Source: Adlercreutzia hattorii (lineage in GTDB: Bacteria > Actinomycetota > Coriobacteriia > Coriobacteriales > Eggerthellaceae). Taken from it: 64,000 nt of DNA. The stretch lies in NCBI RefSeq assembly GCF_011405655.1, contig NZ_AP022829.1:186001-250000 (forward strand). Direction: 5' to 3'. How positions within the stretch are numbered: the stretch's first letter is position 1; each line of letters begins with the position of its first letter. Below, in pieces: positions 43,012-50,918 of this stretch. The notes under the pieces were generated by a model. That model saw nothing but the letters and a program-made list of their open reading frames with translations. It did not search any database and was not told the origin of the DNA. Both the position numbers and the translations under genes were made by a program.

Positions 43012-44351
43012 GGTACGTGAGCCTTTTCTCAGGCATAGAGGCGGCGAGCTGCGCGTGGGGGCCGCTCGGCTGGGAGGCGGTCGCCTTCAGCGAGATCGAC
43101 CCGTTCTGCAACGCGGTTCTCGCTACTCGCTTCCCGAGCGTGCCCAACCTGGGAGATATATCGAAGGTCGAGTGGAAGGAGATGCGTGGCGAGATCGACG
43201 TTGTCATCGGCGGAAGCCCGTGCCAGAGCTTTTCCGTCGCCGGAAAGAGAACGGGGCTCAAAGGCGAGTCGGGCCTCATGCTCGAATTTATTCGAGCTGT
43301 ACGTGAGGTCATGCCGAGATGCTTTGTCTGGGAGAACGTCCCGGGAGCGCTCTCGAGCGAGAACGGGGAGGCTTTCCGATGCCTGCTCCGGGCGATGGAT
43401 GAGGTCGGGTACGGTCTGGCATGGAGAATTCTGGACGCGCAATTCTTCGGCTTGGCCCAGCGACGCGAGCGTGTCTTTCTTGTCGGAGTGCTTGGAAGCG
43501 CCGCCCGTGCCTGCGAGGTACTATTTGAGCCCCACTGCATGCGCTGGGATCATCCGCCGGGCAAGGAGAAGAGGGCGCTCCTTGCCGCCGCAGCTGGAGG
43601 AGGCGCTCGAACGGCAGGCTTCAAGTACTCCGCCGCCCCCGCCAGCGGGTCGGTAGGCCACGCCGCCGAGCAATCGCCCACCCTCACGGCCGACTGGCAC
43701 GCGCCCGCCGTCTACGGCATCGTTGGCAACTCCATAGGCCGAAAGCCTGAAAACGGGGGCAATGGCGCGGGCTTCTGCGACCCCGACGAGAAAGGCATGT
43801 ACACCCTCACCGCCGCCGACCGCCACGCCGTGGCCCTGCCTGCGGGCGGGCCGCCGCGCGAGGCCCTGTGCCTCGCGTCCACCCATGCGAACGCGCACGT
43901 GGGCGACGGCCTGTGCGGGTGCCTCACGGCGAACGCCGCCAAGGGGCCGCCCATGGCGTGCCTTTCGGGGGACGCGGCCAACGCGGCGTGCGACGTGGAC
44001 CTGGCGGGCACGCTGAAGGTGGGCGGCTCCCCGTCGTGCGTGGGCCCCGTCGCGGCGTTCGCCCAGAACACGCGCGACGAGGTGCGCTTCGTCGGCGGGT
44101 CGGGCAGCCACGTGGGCGCGCTCGCCGCGCATCCCGGCGTCAAGCAGGCGAGCCACGTCCTGCAGGGTCCGGCGGTCAGGCGGCTCACGCCGTTGGAGTG
44201 CGAGAGGCTGCAAGGCTTCCCGGACAACTGGACGAACGTGGAGTTCCGCGGCAAGCCGGCTCCGGACGGCCGTCGTTACAAAGCCCTCGGAAACGCCATG
44301 GCCGTCCCGGTCGTCAAATGGATCGGCGAGAGGGTGGAGAAGGCCGTTTAG
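43008..44351 (+). CDS. DNA C5-cytosine methyltransferase
   Basis: 447 residues starting at GTG, with AAGGGGG 5 bp upstream. All key motifs are present: motif I VSLFSGIEAASCAW, motif IV GGSPCQSFSVAG (Cys 72), motif VI WENVPGAL, motif VIII QRRERVFLVG and motif X RYKALGNAMAVPVVKWIG. The long section between (about 170-380) is the target-recognition domain and looks ICE-specific. No partner restriction gene is adjacent, so it is probably a solitary, protective methylase. Its end overlaps the reverse-strand DUF4238 gene by 38 bp. Confidence 0.94.
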   Translation: MRYVSLFSGIEAASCAWGPLGWEAVAFSEIDPFCNAVLATRFPSVPNLGDISKVEWKEMRGEIDVVIGGSPCQSFSVAGKRTGLKGESGLMLEFIRAVREVMPRCFVWENVPGALSSENGEAFRCLLRAMDEVGYGLAWRILDAQFFGLAQRRERVFLVGVLGSAARACEVLFEPHCMRWDHPPGKEKRALLAAAAGGGARTAGFKYSAAPASGSVGHAAEQSPTLTADWHAPAVYGIVGNSIGRKPENGGNGAGFCDPDEKGMYTLTAADRHAVALPAGGPPREALCLASTHANAHVGDGLCGCLTANAAKGPPMACLSGDAANAACDVDLAGTLKVGGSPSCVGPVAAFAQNTRDEVRFVGGSGSHVGALAAHPGVKQASHVLQGPAVRRLTPLECERLQGFPDNWTNVEFRGKPAPDGRRYKALGNAMAVPVVKWIGERVEKAV

Positions 44352-45225
44352 CCTCGGCGAAAGAGCGGGCCTCTTCCAGGGTCCGCCTGTCCTTCGCTAC
44401 GACGAAGCGGACGAAGTCCGCCTCGAAGTAGGCGGCGTTGAGCCTGACGACATCGCGCGCGCCGAGCAGCTCGCAACCTCCCATCCCCCGACGGGGGCCG
44501 GGGCCGTAGATGACGGCCGCATTCGGGCTGATAGGGCAGTACAGAGAGGAGAGGCGATCCCGCCCCCCTGTTTCCCGAACAACGGGGAGGACGGGGAAAG
44601 ACGCGGTGGCGAACGAGGCGCACCCGGGCGCGCGCAGGACGATCCCCTCCATTTCGAGCAGCTCTCCTACGATGAGCCCTTGGTAGGACCCGTCGCCCGT
44701 ATCTAGCAGCAGGCGGCGCGTGACGCCTTCCGCCGCCACCCCCTCGAACGCGCCCTCGTGCCCCAGAGCCCTCATAAGGTCGCGATACGGAGAGAGGTCT
44801 TCTTCCGAAGCCGACAACATAAGCTCATTCCGGAGGGGCTTGAACACGCTGGGATGGCGAGCAATCGCATTCGCCACAAAAGACGCGATGATTCTCGCGT
44901 CGTCATCGCCGACGCACGTGAACGGGGCGTTCGGCACGCACAGGGCCGCCACCCTTTTCAGGACGGGGGCAAAAGCGCTCTCCAGTTCGCAGAGGCCGTC
45001 CTCAGTGTAGTTCGGATAGACGAATTTCCCCTTGTACCAGTTGGGGTCGTTCGATAGGGATTCGTACAGGTACCTCTCCGCACAGAAATCGCCAACCGAG
45101 GGTGTAAATATTCCCCCCGACTCCTTATCTAGCGCGAACACCGTGTCGCCGCTCCCGCAAAACCCACGCAAGTAGAACTTCGGAACGTAATGCTGCTTCT
45201 TCTTTTTCGGCCCTTTTGTGTTCAT
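44314..45225 (-). CDS. DUF4238-family protein
   Basis: 303 residues. The N-terminal KKKKQHYVPKFYLRGF is the DUF4238 signature (QHYVPxFYLxxF), and DDDARIIASFVANAIARHP fits the middle of the family. The biochemical activity is not known; such genes often occur in mobile or defence regions. The ATG at 45225 is chosen as it directly precedes the conserved segment, although an in-frame TTG at 45240 is possible. It runs against the flow of the ICE genes, downstream of the Abi gene and a structured RNA-like element, and is probably cargo. Confidence 0.75.
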   Translation of the reverse strand: MNTKGPKKKKQHYVPKFYLRGFCGSGDTVFALDKESGGIFTPSVGDFCAERYLYESLSNDPNWYKGKFVYPNYTEDGLCELESAFAPVLKRVAALCVPNAPFTCVGDDDARIIASFVANAIARHPSVFKPLRNELMLSASEEDLSPYRDLMRALGHEGAFEGVAAEGVTRRLLLDTGDGSYQGLIVGELLEMEGIVLRAPGCASFATASFPVLPVVRETGGRDRLSSLYCPISPNAAVIYGPGPRRGMGGCELLGARDVVRLNAAYFEADFVRFVVAKDRRTLEEARSFAEAKRPSPPSRRSI

Positions 45226-45330
45226 GGAAGTCACCGCCAAACCGAGCTCCGCCGTCGGGCAAACGAGGGCGATCTGCCGGACGTCGGTTCGGAAGACGCA
45301 GTTGAAGCGACGTGAGAGCCAACCAAGCCC

Positions 45331-45400
45331 AAAAAACTAGAGCCAATCCCAGCGGGATTGGCCCATACAAAACCCGAAGGTTTTTGAATCTGAGGTTATG
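45331..45400 (-). ncRNA. Candidate structured RNA next to the Abi gene (AbiF-type)
   Basis: Read on the reverse strand after the Abi stop codon: AAAACC-TTCG-GGTTTT (45369-45384), a 6-bp stem with a TTCG tetraloop; then GCCAATCCC-GCT-GGGATTGGC (45342-45362), a perfect 9-bp stem followed by TCTAGTTTTTT, a textbook terminator. A perfect TTGACA (45421-45426) within the 3' end of the Abi gene and CATAAC (45395-45400) 20 bp later could drive a separate short transcript of about 60 nt. AbiF-type genes are known to have an associated structured RNA (the abiF RNA motif), which is why I call it; family membership is not verified. Confidence 0.5.
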
Positions 45401-45406
45401 GTGCCA

Positions 45407-46429
45407 TCAGCCGAGCGCCTTGTCAATGAGATTCGCCAGAAACCTCAGGTACGACACGAACCCGTTCTGGACGCCGTAGCTCTCGCACGTGCCGAGAAGA
45501 CTCGCGCGCAGCCCTTCCAGCAGCGCCGTCGAACGGGGACAGAGCGCCGGCCCTCCCAATCGGTCGAACATCACGAGCGTCTCGAGGAGCTGCTGCATAC
45601 GACGGTTCCTTAACTTGGCGCGGCGCGTCTTGCTGTTGCCGACGCCTTTCTCGGCGAGCCAATCGTAGACCAGGCTGGAAAGCGCGTAATCGCACTCGTT
45701 GGAGCCGTCCATCCCGTTGACTATGCAGCTGCCGTGGGAACAGCAGTTCCTCACGGCCTTCACGCCCTTGAGGATGTAGTGCTCCTCCCGCATGACGGCG
45801 TCGTCCCATCGCTCGGAGCAGAACAGGCAGAAGGCCAGCGCCGTTCCGAACGTGACCACCTCCAAAAACGCCCATACGGGCATCGCGTCTCGGTAATGGC
45901 CGATGATGCGCCCGGTGTAAACGTCGCCGACGATGCCGGCGGACATGCGCGAGGAGAGATCCCGCTCGATGTAGCTGCGGTATCTCCTCTGTTGCGCCCT
46001 CATGAAATCGGCGACTATGCCGTAGCCGTCCTCGTCGTCGAGCCTGGAGGCGCGCGTCACCATGGAGGTCTTGGCCAGCCGCTCCACGTCTTGCGAGACA
46101 GCTAGGAACGCCTTGCGGAGCTCGTCGTCGAGCGCATCGAGAGCCAGCAGGTCGGCGAAGTCAAGCCTCACGTACTTCCCCCGGTCGTCGCCGGACGCGT
46201 GCTTCTGGAACAGCCTGCGGCATGACGCGAGGTGCACGAAGGTTCCCCGGCGGGCCAAAGCGTCCGCGGCTTGCTCCTCGCCGCATCGCTCGAACGAGAC
46301 GCCTTTCGCCTTCAGAAGCGCAACCTGCTCCTCCGGGTTCAGCATCGGCTTGAGCCCCGTCACCTCGTGCGCGCCCTCCCCGATGCTCCATGCAGTGTAT
46401 GTTTCACTCGGATTCACCATGCCCGCCAT
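45407..46429 (-). CDS. Abi_2 (AbiD/AbiF-type) abortive-infection protein with HEPN motif
   Basis: 340 residues. The pattern KPMLNPEEQVALLKAKGVSF, RRLFQK, YVRLDFADLLALDALDDELR, MPVWAFLEVVTFGTALAFC and KAVRNCCSHGSCIVN follows the Abi_2 family. RNCCSH (Arg 227 to His 232) is the RX4H motif of HEPN ribonucleases. Family members stop phage growth, presumably by RNA cleavage. The ATG at 46429 has AGGGG a few bases upstream. It is on the reverse strand, divergent from the primase gene. It forms a cargo pair with the DUF4238 gene and the RNA-like element in between. Confidence 0.85.
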   Translation of the reverse strand: MAGMVNPSETYTAWSIGEGAHEVTGLKPMLNPEEQVALLKAKGVSFERCGEEQAADALARRGTFVHLASCRRLFQKHASGDDRGKYVRLDFADLLALDALDDELRKAFLAVSQDVERLAKTSMVTRASRLDDEDGYGIVADFMRAQQRRYRSYIERDLSSRMSAGIVGDVYTGRIIGHYRDAMPVWAFLEVVTFGTALAFCLFCSERWDDAVMREEHYILKGVKAVRNCCSHGSCIVNGMDGSNECDYALSSLVYDWLAEKGVGNSKTRRAKLRNRRMQQLLETLVMFDRLGGPALCPRSTALLEGLRASLLGTCESYGVQNGFVSYLRFLANLIDKALG

Positions 46430-46567
46430 TCTACCCCTTTCAGCGTCTCTTGGGCACGCCGCGTTCCGCGCATCTCGAATCGGCATGGCGAAGCGAAGGC
46501 GAATGGGGGCACGCCGCGCCGCTCCGGCGGCCACAGGCAAATCCGAAGACAAGAAAAGGACGAAAAC

Positions 46568-47536
46568 ATGCCATACGTCGACCCTGAAATCATCGCTGAA
46601 GTGAAGCGGGTTGACCTGCTTACTTACCTGCAAGAGCGCGAACCCGACGAGCTAGTGCGCATTTCGCCCGGCGTCTACTGCACGAAGGAACACGACAGCC
46701 TTAAGATCTCCAACGGCAAGTGGTTCTGGTGGAGCCGGGGTCTCGGCGGCAGGAGCGCGCTCGACTTCCTCGTCAAAGTGCGCGACATGGCCTTCCTCGA
46801 CGCCGTGGAGCATCTGCGGGCCGACCGCCCTGCCGTTGCGAGAGCATCCCCGCCCGCGCATGCCGCCCCACCGGCGAGCGCGCCGCGCCCGGCGTTTCGC
46901 CTCCCACGCCGGTGCGCCGACGACGATGCGATGCGGTACCTCGAATCGCGCGGCATCTCGCGCAGCCTGCTGAAGGGCCTCGTGGATGCCGGAGACGTCT
47001 ACGGCACCATGCGCGGCGGGGTCGCGTGCGCGGTGTTCGTCGGCAGGGACCGCACGGGCGTTCCGAGGTACGCGGCCTTGCGCTCGTGCGAGGGAGGCTT
47101 CAAGGGCGAGGCTCCCAGATCCGACAAGCGCTTCGCGTTCTCCCTGCAAAGCGTCCGAAACAACGGCGTGCTCCATGTTTTCGAGAGCGCCATAGACGCG
47201 CTTTCCTACGCGACCATCCTCGAGCACGAGGGCAAGCAGACGGCCAGCTTGGGGATGCTGTCCCTCGGCGGGGTGTCGGTCCCCCATGCGCGCAACGGAG
47301 CCCCGAAGCTGCCGCTCGCCCTCGCGCAGCATCTTGACGACCGCCCATACATCGCCTCGTTGGCCTTGCATCTCGACAACGACGAGGCGGGCAGGCGGGC
47401 CGCCCGCGAGATCGCGCGCGCAGCCGCTTCTCGCGGCGTGGCGGCGTCGATGGAGCCTCCCCCGGAGGGTAAGGACGTGAATGAGTTCCTCTTGGCCCGC
47501 CGCTCCAGAGGCCGAGCGCCCGACAGGGGAAGGTGA
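46568..47536 (+). CDS. DUF3991/Toprim primase-like protein
   Basis: 322 residues. The N-terminal DUF3991 part shows VDLLTYLQEREPDELVRISPGVYCTKEHDSLKISNGKWFWWSRGLGG, and the Toprim part shows LHVFESAIDALSYATI and LHLDNDEAGRRAA (DxD). Zinc-ribbon cysteines of a full DnaG are absent. Such proteins sit next to the mobilisation genes in many ICEs and probably prime the transferred strand. AAAGGA lies 8 bp before the ATG at 46568. Confidence 0.87.
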   Translation: MPYVDPEIIAEVKRVDLLTYLQEREPDELVRISPGVYCTKEHDSLKISNGKWFWWSRGLGGRSALDFLVKVRDMAFLDAVEHLRADRPAVARASPPAHAAPPASAPRPAFRLPRRCADDDAMRYLESRGISRSLLKGLVDAGDVYGTMRGGVACAVFVGRDRTGVPRYAALRSCEGGFKGEAPRSDKRFAFSLQSVRNNGVLHVFESAIDALSYATILEHEGKQTASLGMLSLGGVSVPHARNGAPKLPLALAQHLDDRPYIASLALHLDNDEAGRRAAREIARAAASRGVAASMEPPPEGKDVNEFLLARRSRGRAPDRGR

Positions 47537-47560
47537 TCTTTCTTTCGGCGGGTTGCGAAG

Positions 47561-47647
47561 TCCGCCGCCGAGGCGGCGGAAAACCGTCGCGTACCAGCAA
47601 GCAACGCCGAGCGCTGGCGCTCGGCAGACGCAGGGGGCACCCCCTGC
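47561..47647. other. Candidate origin of transfer (oriT)
   Basis: Three perfect hairpins with two-base loops stand in a row just before mobC: TCCGCCGCC/GGCGGCGGA (47561-47580), GCCGAGCGC/GCGCTCGGC (47606-47625) and GCAGGGGG/CCCCCTGC (47630-47647). Inverted repeats directly upstream of MobC and a MOBP relaxase are the usual place for oriT. CCCTGCAACCCCGCG after the last stem contains CCTGC, similar to the MOBP nick region. The nick site itself is inferred. Confidence 0.6.
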
Positions 47648-47670
47648 AACCCCGCGAAGGGAGGCGGCGA

Positions 47671-48000
47671 ATGGAAAGGCGCACGCGCAAGGCCACGGTG
47701 AGGCTCACGGAGGAAGAGCTGGCGCGGCTCAAAGAGGCGGCGCGCAGGGCGGGCTGGTCGCAGGAGGCGTACCTGCGCGCGCTCATAGGGGGCATCGACC
47801 CGAGGCCGAAGCCGCCGCCCGACTACCTGGCGATGACCCGCGAGCTGCACGCCATCGGGAACAACCTCAACCAGATCGCGCGCAAGGCCCACGCCCTCGG
47901 CACCGTGGACGCCGCCCGCTACGACGCCGAGGCGCGAAGGCTCGAAGCCGCGCTCCGCGAGATCGTGGCGGCGGTCAAAGAGCCGGGAAGGAGGCGATGA
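47671..48000 (+). CDS. MobC-like relaxosome protein
   Basis: 109 residues. RKATVRLTEEELARLKEAAR is a ribbon-helix-helix DNA-binding start, and TRELHAIGNNLNQIARKAHAL is the conserved MobC motif. It binds near oriT and helps the relaxase. The ATG at 47671 is chosen for AAGGGAGG upstream; the frame is open further 5' through the oriT-like region without support. The relaxase starts 1 bp after its stop. Confidence 0.9.
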   Translation: MERRTRKATVRLTEEELARLKEAARRAGWSQEAYLRALIGGIDPRPKPPPDYLAMTRELHAIGNNLNQIARKAHALGTVDAARYDAEARRLEAALREIVAAVKEPGRRR

Positions 48001-48001
48001 G

Positions 48002-49348
48002 GTGGCCGTCACGTCGATTTGGAAGGTCGAAGGGCGCCTGGCGCGCGTGCTCGGGTACGCCGGGAACCCGGACAAGGCCGAAGGCTCGCCCGACGAGTGG
48101 GAGCTCCAGGGCGTGGGCGCCGCCATCCTCTACGCCGCCGACCCCGGCAAGACCGAGCGGCAGCTGTACGTGACCGGCGTCAACTGCCTGCCCGCCACGG
48201 CGCTGGAAGAGATGAACGCGACCAAGCGCCAATACGGCAAGACGGGCGGCATCGTGGCCTTCCACGGATACCAGGCGTTCGCGCCCGGCGAGACCGACCC
48301 CGCCACGGCCCACGAGGTGGGCGTCGCCCTCGCCCAAGAGCTGTGGGGCGGCCGCTTCGAGGTTGTGGTGGCCACCCATCTGGACAAGGCCCACCTCCAC
48401 AACCACTTCGTGGTCAACTCTGTGTCCTTCGCCGACGGCAGGCGCTTCCACCGAGACGCCGCCTGCTACCGCGCGATGCGCGAAGCGTCCGACGAACTGT
48501 GCCGGGAGCATGGTCTTTCGGTGGTGGAGAGCCCCGGGCGCGGCGGCGCGCGCCACCACGCCGAATGGCGCGCCGAGCGCGAGGGGCGCCCCACGTGGCG
48601 CTCGCTCGTGAAGGCCGACGTGGACGAGGCCGTAGGGCGTGCGGCGAGCATGCGCCAGTTCCACGCGAACCTGCGCGCGATGGGCTACGACGTGAAGGTG
48701 GGCAAGGACATATCGGTGCGCCCGCCCGGCAAGGAGCGTTTCGTGCGCCTGCGCCGCAATTTCGGGGACGCGTACTCGCAGGAGGGCATCGGCGCGCGCA
48801 TCCTCGCCAACAGCCGCCAGCGCCTGCCCCTCGGCAGGCCGAGGCCCGCTCCCAAGGAGCGCCCGCCCGTGCCGAAGGGCACGCTCGTGAGCCTGTACCG
48901 CAGGTACATGGCGCTGCTCAACGGCGCGAAGAGGCAGAGGGCGCCAGGCGGGCGGGCGCATTTCCTGCTGCGCGAGGATCTGCGCGAACTCGAAGCCATA
49001 TCGGGGGAGCTCGCGCTGCTCGCGCGCGAGGGGATAGAGACGCGATCCCAGCTGGCGGCATACGAAAGAGCCTTGGCCGACAAGTCCGAGGCGCTGCAGG
49101 CCGAACGCCGCGCGCTGCGCAACGAGGCGAGGCGCTCCAAGGCGGCGGGATCCCCCGCGCCCCCAAACCCCCGCATCGCCGAGATAGCGTCGGAGCTGCG
49201 GGGCGCAAGGCGCGAGGCGCGCGCCTGCGCGCGCATCCGGGCAAGAAGCGCCGAGCTGCCGGCCCGCATCGCGCAGATCGAGGGCGCCGAAGCGAACAGA
49301 GAGGAAAGGCAGGTGGAAGGTCATGGACGCATCGAGCGAGGCTGCTGA
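48002..49348 (+). CDS. MOBP-type relaxase
   Basis: 448 residues starting at GTG with AAGGAGG 7 bp upstream. The N-terminal relaxase domain has the three-histidine metal motif THLDKAHLHNHF (His 126, 131, 133, 135). SIWKVEGRLARVLGYAGNPDK at the start is where the nicking tyrosine is expected (Tyr 19), followed by LYVTGVNC. The C-terminal third is an Arg/Ala/Glu-rich helix. It nicks oriT and leads the strand into the recipient. It overlaps the next gene by 26 bp. Confidence 0.92.
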   Translation: MAVTSIWKVEGRLARVLGYAGNPDKAEGSPDEWELQGVGAAILYAADPGKTERQLYVTGVNCLPATALEEMNATKRQYGKTGGIVAFHGYQAFAPGETDPATAHEVGVALAQELWGGRFEVVVATHLDKAHLHNHFVVNSVSFADGRRFHRDAACYRAMREASDELCREHGLSVVESPGRGGARHHAEWRAEREGRPTWRSLVKADVDEAVGRAASMRQFHANLRAMGYDVKVGKDISVRPPGKERFVRLRRNFGDAYSQEGIGARILANSRQRLPLGRPRPAPKERPPVPKGTLVSLYRRYMALLNGAKRQRAPGGRAHFLLREDLRELEAISGELALLAREGIETRSQLAAYERALADKSEALQAERRALRNEARRSKAAGSPAPPNPRIAEIASELRGARREARACARIRARSAELPARIAQIEGAEANREERQVEGHGRIERGC

Positions 49349-50048
49349 GCAGATCGTGAGGATGACGCTCGAGGGAACCGAGGTGGCGCTGCGCATCACG
49401 GGCGCCGGCGCGAAGAACGCGGCCGCCATGCTGCTGGCGGCCGCGGCGAGCAACGAGAAAACCAAGGGCAGGGCGCGGCTTTCGGCGATGCTCAAATCGG
49501 GCCGTGAGCTGCGCGTGTTCCCCATCCGCTTTGACGATCTGAAAGGGTTCGCGAAGGAGGCCCGACGCTACGGCATCGCATACGCCGTCGTGAAGCAGAA
49601 GGACGGCGAATCCGTCGATCTTCTGGTGCGGGCCGAGGACGCGAGCAAGGTGAACCGCATCGCGGAGAGGCTCGGCCTGTGCCGCATGAGAGACGACGCC
49701 CGCGAAGCGCCCGAGCCGCGCGAGGGGAATCGGCACGATGGGCGCGCGCACGCCGCGCAGGCGCCGCGCGCACCCGAACAAGCTGCGGCGCTCCTCGATG
49801 ATTTGCTGGCATCGCCGGGCGACAGCGACGCCTCCCCTTTAGCGCAAGCCCCGGCGGAAAGCCGTCCGTCAGGGCCTACATCCGCGAGAAAACGGCTCTC
49901 AGAAAAGGATGGTGAGGCAGCGCGCAAGCGCTGCGGCAGGCTGTCCGTGCGCGCGGAGATGCGCGCCATATCGGCGGCACGCGAAATGAGCGGCGAAGCG
50001 CATGCGACTCGCAAGCCCATGGCGCGCGCCCTGGAGAAAGGAAGGTAG
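49323..50048 (+). CDS. PcfB/DUF3801-like conjugation protein
   Basis: 241 residues. The segment RVFPIRFDDLKGFAKEARRYGIAYAVVKQ, with LLVRAEDASKVNRIAERLGL, is the DUF3801 (PcfB) core. PcfB proteins link the relaxase-DNA complex to the coupling ATPase. The C-terminal ~110 residues are low-complexity, basic and Ala/Arg-rich. It lies between relaxase and coupling protein, as expected for this role. Confidence 0.82.
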   Translation: MDASSEAAEQIVRMTLEGTEVALRITGAGAKNAAAMLLAAAASNEKTKGRARLSAMLKSGRELRVFPIRFDDLKGFAKEARRYGIAYAVVKQKDGESVDLLVRAEDASKVNRIAERLGLCRMRDDAREAPEPREGNRHDGRAHAAQAPRAPEQAAALLDDLLASPGDSDASPLAQAPAESRPSGPTSARKRLSEKDGEAARKRCGRLSVRAEMRAISAAREMSGEAHATRKPMARALEKGR

Positions 50049-50051
50049 AGC

Positions 50052-50918
50052 ATGCAAGATATCTACCGGATGATGGAAGAACGCAGTAGCCGGGAATTCG
50101 CGCCGGAAGGCGAGTTCGACAAGCAAGCGTGGGCGGAGCGGAAGCAGAGCGAGCGCCAAGAGGCATTCGACCGCGCCGACGCCGCCGCGCTGCGCGCGAA
50201 TTCGGATCCAGCGGCGCTGGAGACGTACATGCGGGTGGCGGCGCAGCTGCCCCACCATTCCGCCACGAACATCCTGCTCATAGCCGACCGCATGCCGAAC
50301 GCGACGCGCGTCGGCACGGCTGAGCATTGGCGCAGGCAGGGAGCGTCGGTGAGGCGCGGGCAGAAGGCGATCCCCATCATCGAACCCGTCAAGGAGTACG
50401 TGCGCGACGACGGCAGCATCGGCGTCTTGTACGACGTGCGCAAGGTGTTCGACGTGTCGCAGACCACCGCGCGGCCATGCCTGCCGCGCAGAGTGGACCC
50501 TCACGCCGCGCTCGCGGCGCTGGTCGCTCGCTCGCCGACGAGAATAGAGCCGGTTGACGACCTCGGCGTCGTCCCCGCCGAGTACGATCACGCCTCGGGG
50601 GCCATACGGGTGCAGCGAGGGCTCGATGAGCCGCAGCTGCTCTCGGCGCTGATAGTCGAGGCGGCGCATGCCAGCATGGCGCTCGGCCTCGATGCCTACG
50701 ACAGGGAGACGCACGCCGCGAAGGCCGACCTCGCGGCGGGCATAGCCGCCCGCCGCCTGGGACTCGAATGTTCGGGAGCCGTCGCCGCGCCCGCGCCACT
50801 GGAAGCGAGCGCGCGCGAGGTGAGGGACGCCTTGGGCGAGATCGGCAAGGCCGCGCGCGACGTGTCGGAGCGCATGGCCCCGCCCGAAAGGCGGCGCGAC
50901 AGGTCGGAGGGCAGATGA
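50052..50918 (+). CDS. ArdC-like protein with incomplete zinc-protease motif
   Basis: 288 residues. The N-terminal part (PAALETYMRVAAQLPHHSATNILLI, then GTAEHWRRQGASVRRGQKAIPII) follows the ArdC N-terminal ssDNA-binding domain found in ICE proteins. In the C-terminal half, LIVEAAHASM stands where ArdC proteins have HExxH; the first His is Val, but E-x-x-H remains. It may protect or coat incoming DNA without protease action. Its stop overlaps the VirD4 start in ATGA. Confidence 0.7.
   Translation: MQDIYRMMEERSSREFAPEGEFDKQAWAERKQSERQEAFDRADAAALRANSDPAALETYMRVAAQLPHHSATNILLIADRMPNATRVGTAEHWRRQGASVRRGQKAIPIIEPVKEYVRDDGSIGVLYDVRKVFDVSQTTARPCLPRRVDPHAALAALVARSPTRIEPVDDLGVVPAEYDHASGAIRVQRGLDEPQLLSALIVEAAHASMALGLDAYDRETHAAKADLAAGIAARRLGLECSGAVAAPAPLEASAREVRDALGEIGKAARDVSERMAPPERRRDRSEGR

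Noticed and set aside
47481-48173. A 230-codon forward frame over the oriT-like region and mobC
   Set aside because: Arg/Ala/Gly-rich shadow; mobC in another frame has a ribosome-binding site and family motifs.
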